5,178 bases of DNA from an uncultured Streptomyces sp. (GTDB taxonomy: Bacteria; Actinomycetota; Actinomycetes; Streptomycetales; Streptomycetaceae): the NCBI GenBank assembly GCA_946480485.1, contig CAMLJW010000388.1, positions 1-5,178 of the forward strand, written 5' to 3'. The translations under genes and the position numbers were made by a program. This document shows positions 1 to 3,986 of the stretch, piece after piece. Under the pieces are notes generated by a model, which worked only from the letters and a program-made list of their open reading frames with translations, ran no database searches and was not told where the DNA came from. Within the stretch, counting starts at the first letter, position 1. The number at the start of each line of letters is the position of its first letter.

Positions 1-1
1 G

Positions 2-82
2 ACCAACGATGGTCCGCCATATCCCGTTATTCCCGTTGCAGGCCGTGCCGGCTCGGGCTGGTTTCGTTATGCAGAGTCGTAA
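2..82 (+). CDS. possible C-terminal end of a plus-strand gene, truncated at the window edge
   Basis: An open frame enters from the left edge in frame 2 and ends with TAA at 80-82, giving 26 residues that finish in GSGWFRYAES. The other two plus frames are less plausible: one is arginine/cysteine-rich and runs on to 132-134. A strong hairpin terminator lies about 54 nt after the stop, which fits a plus-strand gene ending here. The fragment has no recognisable motif. Its third positions are less GC-biased than the right half of the window, like the neighbouring genes 200-1996. It is too short to identify; it could be the tail of an accessory-element protein or chance open frame. Confidence 0.35.
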   Translation, partial: TNDGPPYPVIPVAGRAGSGWFRYAES

Positions 83-135
83 TTAACGTTACGTCAGGTT
101 CCATTGTGGGCCGTCTACCGGCTCCGCAGAGATGA

Positions 136-185
136 GAACGGCCCTCGGGGCTCCGGATGGTTTCCGGTGGCTCTGAGGGCCGTTT
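136..185. terminator. bidirectional hairpin terminator after the NUDIX gene
   Basis: Arms AACGGCCCTC (137-146) and GAGGGCCGTT (175-184) are perfect reverse complements. Pairing continues inward through 147-152 with 169-174 (with G-T wobbles), then CCGG 153-156 with CCGG 164-167 after one bulged base at 168, leaving a 7-nt loop (157-163). It lies 14 nt beyond the NUDIX stop on the minus strand and about 54 nt beyond the possible plus-strand gene end at 82, so it can serve both. There is only a short T-run (183-185) on the plus side, typical of high-GC actinobacterial terminators. Confidence 0.75.
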
Positions 186-199
186 CTGGCTGCGCGCAA

Positions 200-670
200 C
201 TACCCCAGGTAGGGCGTCGGTCGATGCTCTAGGAAATGCTGAATCCGTAGCCGTTGGGTGTGGTGCATGGGTAGCGCGTCAACCTCTGCGGGCGCGACAA
301 AGCGAAGCTCTGACGACTCATCCGAGATAGCCAATGATCCACCCACTACGCGCGCCGTAAAACACACGTTGAACTGTCGCCGTACCTCCCCGTCGCTGTA
401 CGCGATAATGTGGCGCGGGTCTGTGTACGTGCCGACAAGTCCCGTGATTTCCACGCCTAGCCCTGTCTCCTCTTTGACTTCCCGTACAGCCGTGCCCGGT
501 AGCGAGTCGGTCATTTCCATGCCTCCACCAGGGAGTGCCCACAGGTCGCTATCGACCCTGCGCTGAAGCAGAATGCGCCCGGCTTCGTCCGTGACGACCG
601 CTGAGGCAGCGACGACAAGAGTGTTTGGCTTTGGCGCGTCGGGATCGTTGTAATACTCGGTCCGTGCCAT
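200..670 (-). CDS. NUDIX hydrolase
   Basis: This 156-aa protein has the size and layout of a single-domain NUDIX hydrolase, a family that cleaves nucleoside diphosphates linked to another moiety, using Mg2+ or Mn2+. The Nudix box spans residues 49-71: G49, five residues, D55 where the consensus has Glu, seven residues, then R63-E64-V65-K66-E67-E68-T69-G70-L71. The metal-binding REVKEE core is intact. A beta-strand with LLQRR precedes it and TDPRH follows at 83-87, as in MutT/ADP-ribose-pyrophosphatase-like members. The ATG at 668-670 has an AGGAAGG ribosome site (678-684) with a 7-nt spacer, inside the end of the upstream regulator gene. The 3-nt gap from that stop implies one transcript and translational coupling. 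The substrate cannot be read from sequence. NUDIX proteins beside regulators occur in actinomycete integrative elements (Pif of pSAM2 is one), but no such element is proven here. Confidence 0.93.
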   Translation of the reverse strand: MARTEYYNDPDAPKPNTLVVAASAVVTDEAGRILLQRRVDSDLWALPGGGMEMTDSLPGTAVREVKEETGLGVEITGLVGTYTDPRHIIAYSDGEVRRQFNVCFTARVVGGSLAISDESSELRFVAPAEVDALPMHHTQRLRIQHFLEHRPTPYLG

Positions 671-673
671 GGG

Positions 674-1417
674 TCAACCTTCCTGTACGGGCTTAGCTGC
701 GGCCCATACCGCGTCGAAGCTCTCGGCGTAGGTGTCGAAAATTCCCCCGTCGCTGTTGCGCCGCAGATGCCACACGGGTGCACTGTAGGCGTTCACGCCG
801 AAGACATGGGCATTGACCAGTACCTGATCGTCAGCGCGGTACATGCTGTTGTAGAGGGTCGTTGCGTGCGTGCGCACTTCGATGCCTGGCGTACCGATCA
901 GCGGCCGGTAATGCATGAGTGCGAGTCGGCAACGAGATTCAATTCCATGTCCGAACTTCTCTTCGGTGCCTCGCTGTTGGACGTTCTCGCTGTCTGCGTC
1001 GCCAACGGCAATCCGCACCGCGCAACCTCCGGCGGCTCGCTCCCGTAGTAGGTCATTGAGACGCGGGTATGCCTCATGCAGAAACACGGCGGCATATACG
1101 AGAACATCAACACGCTCGCGCGCTTGGGTGAACAGATCAATGAACGTGGACACGGGGAGGTCTGCCCGCTGGTCATACAGCGCGACTAATTCGGGGCTGA
1201 CAGCTCTCGCCGCGCGTGCCTGCCTGAGTGCTGGCCATAGTGCGAACACGTCTTCCCCTAATGCCTCAGCGGCACGCATGGCGGTTTCTCGGCGCGGTGT
1301 GCGTCCGAGGTTCACCCATCGCTCTACCGACTTGGGGTCCACCTCGGCTTTCGCTGCCAGGGTCGCGTATGTCCACCCTGTCGCCGCCATGGTGGCTCGT
1401 AGTCTCTCGTTGGGCAC
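674..1417 (-). CDS. XRE-type helix-turn-helix regulator with C-terminal PLD-like sensor domain
   Basis: The protein has 247 residues and starts at GTG (1415-1417), with AGGGAG (1425-1430) 7 nt upstream. Residues about 5-60 form a helix-turn-helix: WTYATLAAKAEV is the first helix and DPKSVERWVNLG the recognition helix. Residues about 90-245 look like one phospholipase-D-like half: a VDVLVYAAVFL strand, an LRERAAGG helix, a VRIAVGD strand, then H184-A-T186 where catalytic enzymes have HxK, followed by D196/D197 and VNAHVFGVNAYSAP. The lysine is absent, so ligand sensing is more likely than catalysis. Two Leu codons are TTA: L53 (1259-1261) and L77 (1187-1189), so translation probably depends on the bldA tRNA. 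The gene is co-transcribed with the NUDIX gene and divergent from three tiny genes, across a gap holding repeated ACGT-centred sites that it may bind. HTH assignment is firm; the PLD-like assignment rests on fold-level motif reading. Confidence 0.85.
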   Translation of the reverse strand: MPNERLRATMAATGWTYATLAAKAEVDPKSVERWVNLGRTPRRETAMRAAEALGEDVFALWPALRQARAARAVSPELVALYDQRADLPVSTFIDLFTQARERVDVLVYAAVFLHEAYPRLNDLLRERAAGGCAVRIAVGDADSENVQQRGTEEKFGHGIESRCRLALMHYRPLIGTPGIEVRTHATTLYNSMYRADDQVLVNAHVFGVNAYSAPVWHLRRNSDGGIFDTYAESFDAVWAAAKPVQEG

Positions 1418-1437
1418 TCAGTCTCTCCCTGTGCTGC

Positions 1438-1510
1438 GGGACGTTGCTAGGGACGTTCTACCCCCTCCAGGACGTCCTCAAGTGGGGTTTAGGGGAGGTT
1501 CCAACGTCCC
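1438..1510. promoter_or_regulatory. cluster of four ACGT-centred operator-like sites in the divergent promoter region
   Basis: GGGACGTT occurs at 1438-1445 and 1450-1457, the perfect palindrome AGGACGTCCT at 1469-1478, and the reverse complement AACGTCCC at 1503-1510. ACGT cores begin at 1441, 1453, 1472 and 1504. The first two sites lie just upstream of the regulator's ribosome site, the last near the plus-strand small genes. Repeated sites in both orientations between divergent genes, one of which encodes a helix-turn-helix protein, are the classic layout of an autoregulated operator region. That the regulator binds them is inference. Confidence 0.6.
1455..1481 (-). promoter_or_regulatory. 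candidate promoter for the regulator-NUDIX pair
   Basis: On the minus strand, TTGAGG (1481-1476) and TAGAAC (1460-1455) are separated by 15 nt and resemble housekeeping -35 and -10 boxes. The spacing is short and the -10 box ends in C rather than T, so the match is weak. The AGGACGTCCT palindrome overlaps the -35/spacer and one GGGACGTT overlaps the -10, which would suit repression. Transcription would start near 1448, leaving a leader of about 30 nt before the GTG at 1417. Confidence 0.3.
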
Positions 1511-1527
1511 GACGGCGCCGTGAGTAT
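1499..1527 (+). promoter_or_regulatory. candidate promoter for the small-gene run, possibly giving a leaderless mRNA
   Basis: GAGTAT at 1522-1527 has the A and T of an xAnnnT -10 box, and TTCCAA at 1499-1504 lies 17 nt upstream. The ATG at 1534 begins 7 nt after the -10 box and has no good Shine-Dalgarno (only GGGG at 1529-1532, too close). This is the geometry expected of a leaderless transcript starting on the A of the ATG. The operator-like AACGTCCC (1503-1510) overlaps the -35 and spacer. Box matches are weak. Confidence 0.3.
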
Positions 1528-1533
1528 CGGGGC

Positions 1534-1596
1534 ATGAACGCCATCGATACACGTGTGACAAGGCTCAGCCTCCTGCCGCAGGGGGTTTGGAAGTGA
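1534..1596 (+). CDS. 20-residue peptide, first gene of the small-gene run
   Basis: ATG at 1534 opens a 20-codon frame ending TGA (1594-1596). The peptide begins MNAIDTRVTR and ends LLPQGVWK, with three basic residues and one acidic. The stop overlaps the next gene's GTG by 4 nt (GTGA, 1593-1596), so translation of this peptide probably couples to the next gene. The frame also contains that gene's AGGGGG ribosome site (1580-1585). It could be a functional small protein or a leader peptide whose job is to deliver ribosomes downstream. It has no TTA codon, signal peptide or membrane segment. I recognise no family. The length is too short for coding statistics, so the case rests on the overlap and on the ATG lying just inside a promoter-like region. 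Confidence 0.45.
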   Translation: MNAIDTRVTRLSLLPQGVWK

Positions 1597-1778
1597 GCGA
1601 GCCGAGTAATCCGCTTGAACTACCTTTAGAACTAAGTGAGTTGGAACCCACTGCTGTTGAGGGGTGCATGGGTTGCGCCGAACTCTCGAAGGTCCGCGAT
1701 TGGGCACGCGTGGGCAATGATCAGACCACCGTGACTGACTGCAATGTCCTCATGGCGCGGCACCCCGACGGGCACTGA
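1593..1778 (+). CDS. 61-residue Cys/His-rich small protein (putative metal-binding)
   Basis: I chose GTG at 1593-1595 because AGGGGG (1580-1585) lies 7 nt upstream; a TTG at 1587 is open but has no usable ribosome site. The N-terminal part (residues 3-23) is acidic, with repeated LEL/LSELE, and may form a helix. The C-terminal half carries C25-M-G-C28, C50, H57 and H61, enough ligands for one zinc site (a CxxC knuckle plus C and HxxxH), though a bound metal is only inference. The VTDCNVLMARH segment resembles small conserved streptomycete proteins I have seen near regulators, but I cannot name a family. Leu12 is encoded by TTA (1626-1628), implying bldA-dependent translation. The stop overlaps the next start by 1 nt (TGATG), and the upstream peptide gene by 4 nt, so the three genes form one coupled unit. 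Confidence 0.7.
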   Translation: MSEPSNPLELPLELSELEPTAVEGCMGCAELSKVRDWARVGNDQTTVTDCNVLMARHPDGH

Positions 1779-1996
1779 TGACCACGGCCCTTGAGGGTCC
1801 CCGGCCACCGGCCCCCGCCGTGACCTATTGCGGGCTCTGCACCGGACATCGCCTGCATCGCTGTGGAGTCCACCCCGTGAGTGCCCATCGTCGCCCTCGG
1901 CTCCGGGGCAGGCTACGCCGGAACGCCGGAGCCTTATCCGTCGTGGTGGTCGGCTGGATAATCCCGCCCGTGATCATCCTGGTGCTCTGCCGGTAG
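1778..1996 (+). CDS. 72-residue small protein with Cys/His cluster and C-terminal membrane segment
   Basis: ATG at 1778-1780 overlaps the previous stop by 1 nt. The N-terminal part is Pro/Ala-rich. Then C18-G-L-C21, H24, H27, C29 and H32 form a dense Cys/His cluster that could bind metal. An Arg-rich stretch (residues 38-48) precedes a hydrophobic span of about 18 residues (52-71: LSVVVVGW...VIILVLC), so the likely topology is a cytoplasmic N-terminus and one membrane helix. Leu53 is TTA (1934-1936). The Arg-rich section is the kind of composition seen in chance high-GC frames, which lowers confidence, but the TGATG overlap, the membrane segment and the cysteine cluster favour a real gene. 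I recognise no family. Confidence 0.5.
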   Translation: MTTALEGPRPPAPAVTYCGLCTGHRLHRCGVHPVSAHRRPRLRGRLRRNAGALSVVVVGWIIPPVIILVLCR

Positions 1997-2068
1997 GCGT
2001 AGCCCGGTCCACTGGACGGTGCGGCCCTGTCTGTGCGCCTTCCTCCGTGGCGCATGGCCGGGGGTCTT

Positions 2069-2091
2069 CTGCCATGTGGCAGGGGTAGCGT
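2069..2091 (+). promoter_or_regulatory. inverted repeat plus -10-like box upstream of the quinone oxidoreductase
   Basis: CTGCCA (2069-2074) and TGGCAG (2077-2082) form a perfect inverted repeat around TG. TAGCGT at 2086-2091 fits a TAnnnT -10 box and ends 7 nt before the ATG at 2099, which would make the transcript leaderless. No convincing -35 is visible. The inverted repeat would sit in the spacer, where a repressor could act. The alternative is a leadered start using AGGGG (2081-2085), 13 nt from the ATG, longer than usual. Confidence 0.3.
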
Positions 2092-2098
2092 CGCCCTC

Positions 2099-3118
2099 AT
2101 GAAGGCAGTCACTATCACTCACCCCGGCGGCCCCGAAGTGCTTCAGTGGACGGAGGTACCGGACCCCGTTCCCGGAGATGGGGAAGTCCTCATTGACGTA
2201 GCGGCGAGCGCCGTGAACCGCGCCGATCTCCTCCAGCGGCAGGGCTTCTACGACCCGCCGCCCGGCGCCTCCCCGTACCCCGGCCTGGAGTGCTCCGGGC
2301 GGATCGCCGCACTCGGCCCCGGTGTCGGCGGTTGGGCGGTCGGCGACAAGGTGTGCGCTCTGCTGTCCGGTGGCGGGTACGCCGAGAAGGTCACCGTTCC
2401 CGCTGGTCAGGTGCTCGCTGTCCCCAAGGGGGTGGACGTGGTGACCGCCGCAGCACTGCCGGAAGCGGTCTGTACGGTCTGGTCCAACCTCTTCGGGTTT
2501 GGTGGGGGTGACTTCACAAGCTCCAACGTCTTCATGATCGCGCACCTCCGCCCCGCTGAGACGCTCCTGGTGCACGGCGGCGCGAGCGGCATCGGCACGA
2601 TGGCGATCCAGCTGGCGAAGGCGGTCGGCGCGAAGGTCGCCGTCACGGCGGGCAGCAGGGAGAAGCTGGCGTACTGTGCCGAGCTCGGCGCGGACGTCCT
2701 GATCGACTACCGCGAACAGGACTTCGTCGAGGAGATCAAGACCGCCACGGACGGCGCGGGCGCGGACGTCATCCTGGACATCATGGGCGCGAAGTATCTG
2801 GACCGGAACGTCAAGGCCCTCGCCACGAACGGCCGCCTCGCGATCATCGGCATGCAGGGCGGCGTCAAGGGCGAGCTGAACATCGCCATGCTCCTCAGCA
2901 AGCGGGCCGCCATCACCGCGACCTCGCTGCGCGCCCGCCCCGCCACCGAGAAGGCGGCGATCGTCGCGGCCGTACGCGAGCACGTCTGGCCGCTGATCGA
3001 CGGCGGCCACGTACGCCCGGTCGTGGACCGTGAGCTGCCCATGAGTGAGGCGGCCGCGGCGCACCGCGTGCTGGAGGAGGGCGGGAACATCGGGAAGGTG
3101 CTGCTGACGCTCCGGTAG
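2099..3118 (+). CDS. NAD(P)H quinone oxidoreductase, PIG3-type zinc-free MDR family
   Basis: The 339-aa protein is a zinc-independent medium-chain reductase that would pass electrons from NAD(P)H to quinones in the cytoplasm. ATG 2099 gives the family N-terminus MKAVTITHPGGPEVL; upstream in-frame starts add 22 unrelated residues. Visible landmarks are SAVNRADLLQRQGFYDPPPG (37-56), PGLECSG (61-67), VGDKVCALLSGGGYAE (81-96), the nucleotide-binding turn GGASGIG (160-166), ADVLIDY (198-204), GADVILDIMG (221-230) and the C-terminal GKVLLTLR. The structural-zinc cysteine cluster of alcohol dehydrogenases is absent. Length is about 13 residues over the usual ~325: residues 131-143 (LFGFGGGDF onwards) interrupt what is normally a continuous segment before FMIAHLRP, flanked by a DNA repeat. 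It converges on the next gene. Family call is firm; the physiological substrate is unknown. Confidence 0.95.
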   Translation: MKAVTITHPGGPEVLQWTEVPDPVPGDGEVLIDVAASAVNRADLLQRQGFYDPPPGASPYPGLECSGRIAALGPGVGGWAVGDKVCALLSGGGYAEKVTVPAGQVLAVPKGVDVVTAAALPEAVCTVWSNLFGFGGGDFTSSNVFMIAHLRPAETLLVHGGASGIGTMAIQLAKAVGAKVAVTAGSREKLAYCAELGADVLIDYREQDFVEEIKTATDGAGADVILDIMGAKYLDRNVKALATNGRLAIIGMQGGVKGELNIAMLLSKRAAITATSLRARPATEKAAIVAAVREHVWPLIDGGHVRPVVDRELPMSEAAAAHRVLEEGGNIGKVLLTLR

Positions 3119-3144
3119 GTCCACAGCTCCTGTTGTTCGGGGCA

Positions 3145-3217
3145 CCTTCCTGCAGGTCCCTTCGGGCCCACGCAGGTCCCCAGTCCGTGTCGGCCCACGC
3201 AGGGCCCATGCAGGTCC
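3145..3217. repeat. imperfect direct repeats in the convergent intergenic region
   Basis: A 15-bp unit occurs as GGCCCACGCAGGTCC (3165-3179), GGCCCACGCAGGGCC (3192-3206) and GGCCCATGCAGGTCC (3203-3217), the last two sharing 4 bp. A further partial copy with GCAGGTCC lies at 3152-3159. They fill most of the space between two convergent gene ends. GGGCCC palindromes inside the units could fold, so they may assist termination or protein binding; they may also be simple slippage products. Confidence 0.6.
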
Positions 3218-3226
3218 TCGGGCCCG

Positions 3227-3238
3227 CCTGGGGCCAGG
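3227..3238. terminator. short hairpin between convergent genes
   Basis: CCTGGGGCCAGG is a near-perfect hairpin (CCTG with CAGG around GGGC) immediately beside the stop of the minus-strand gene and about 110 nt past the oxidoreductase stop. The stem is short and has no T-run, so it is only a candidate terminator for this convergent junction. Confidence 0.3.
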
Positions 3239-3709
3239 TCAGCCCCGCCGCCCGCGCAGTGCCAGGAACGCGAGCCCCAGGCCGAGCCCGATGAGGACCA
3301 GCCCGCTGCCCAGGGGCAGGATGCGGAGTCCGGGTTCCATGGTGCGCACAGGGCGGGCCACGGCCTGCTCTACGGACGGGGAAGACGACTGCGTGACGTT
3401 CTGTGACGGCTCGGGCCCGATCTCTGGCCCGATCTCGGACCCGATCTCTGGGCTGACGGTCGACTCCGGGCTGGCCGGACCTTCCGGCGCGTCCGGGACG
3501 CCCGGGTCGATCTCCGGGCGGAGTACGGCCGCCCCCTCGTCCTGCGGCGCCGCCTCCCGCCCAGGCCTCTGCCGTCCCTCACCCGCACGGCTGCCCGCAC
3601 GGGACTCGGCGGGGGCCGGCTCGGCGGCGTGCGAAGCGTGGGCGGGCGTCGTCACCGTCAGGACCAGCAGCAGGCCGACCGCGTGCAGCCTACGGAGCCA
3701 GGGAGCCAC
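3239..3709 (-). CDS. small secreted protein with signal peptide and C-terminal membrane anchor
   Basis: I place the start at GTG 3707-3709 because GGAGGAGGT (3717-3725), a near-ideal ribosome site, lies 7 nt upstream and the protein then begins directly with a signal peptide. A TTG at 3823 would add 38 residues, including a VDP repeat, and has no support. The 156-aa product has a basic start (APWLRRLHA), a hydrophobic core (about 11-22), and an AHA/SHA cleavage region (24-28). A long Pro/Ala/Glu/Ser-rich disordered span follows (30-118), with a PEIG-SEIG-PEIG repeat at 87-98. The C-terminus has one membrane helix (about 131-151) and an RGRRG tail. It is expected on the outer face, anchored at its C-terminus. 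LPLGSG before the helix resembles but does not match an LPxTG sorting signal. No enzyme motif or named family is recognised. It is divergent from bpa. Confidence 0.8.
   Translation of the reverse strand: MAPWLRRLHAVGLLLVLTVTTPAHASHAAEPAPAESRAGSRAGEGRQRPGREAAPQDEGAAVLRPEIDPGVPDAPEGPASPESTVSPEIGSEIGPEIGPEPSQNVTQSSSPSVEQAVARPVRTMEPGLRILPLGSGLVLIGLGLGLAFLALRGRRG
3417..3452 (-). repeat. three 12-bp tandem repeats coding PEIG/SEIG
   Basis: CCGATCTCTGGC, CCGATCTCGGAC and CCGATCTCTGGG follow one another without gaps. On the minus strand they code a four-residue repeat (residues 87-98) in the disordered part of the secreted protein. In-frame 12-bp units allow length variation without frameshift. Confidence 0.75.
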
Positions 3710-3750
3710 GTGGGTGACCTCCTCCCGGAGCTCAGGCGCCAAGACCGACG

Positions 3751-3818
3751 GGTCAACGGAGTCAACTGGGTCAACGGGGTCAACGGGGTCGACGGGGGTC
3801 GACGGGCCGGGTCGACGG
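3751..3818. repeat. 9-bp tandem repeat GGTCAACGG / GGTCGACGG upstream of the secreted-protein gene
   Basis: Five contiguous 9-bp units run 3751-3795: GGTCAACGG, AGTCAACTG, GGTCAACGG, GGTCAACGG, GGTCGACGG. Two more GGTCGACGG copies follow at 3797-3805 and 3810-3818. With the start at 3709 they lie in the untranslated region. On the minus strand four units read GTTGAC, containing the TTGAC of a -35 box, but I see no matching -10 element. If the far-upstream TTG were used they would code repeated Val-Asp-Pro. Confidence 0.8.
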
Positions 3819-3986
3819 AACAAGCGTCACATGGGGCACGTGTTGCGGCATCTCGGTCGCTTTCGGTGACACTGTGGGCGCGAAGAAGCACCCTCCGTTA
3901 GGCGAACGGCCACTTCGTACAGGGAGGATCACTTACGCAAGGGGGCACGAGGGTGGTGAAGTGTCTGCGTGCGAGAGAATGGCGGC

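Noticed and set aside
84..99. TAACGTTA palindrome as another regulator site
   Set aside because: It shares only the ACGT centre and lacks the flanking GGG/CCC of the four sites upstream of the regulator.
1..199. Possible tRNA or attachment site at the left edge
   Set aside because: No cloverleaf or T-loop sequence was found and no integrase or repeated att-like core is visible in the window.
915..1523. 202-codon plus-strand open frame opposite the XRE regulator
   Set aside because: Antisense to the regulator, with Ser/Arg/Ala-rich composition and no ribosome site; it would also run through the operator region.
1534..1996. Small genes as a RiPP precursor cluster
   Set aside because: No modification enzyme, protease or transporter is nearby, and the proteins lack a leader/core layout.
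1934..3145. 403-codon minus-strand open frame opposite the oxidoreductase
   Set aside because: It is antisense to a clear enzyme gene, is rich in Arg/Asp/Gly as expected from reversed GC-rich codons, and has no domain features.
3751..3818. Possible CRISPR or origin iterons
   Set aside because: Units are 9 bp and directly adjacent, without spacers of unique sequence; no Cas or replication gene is present.
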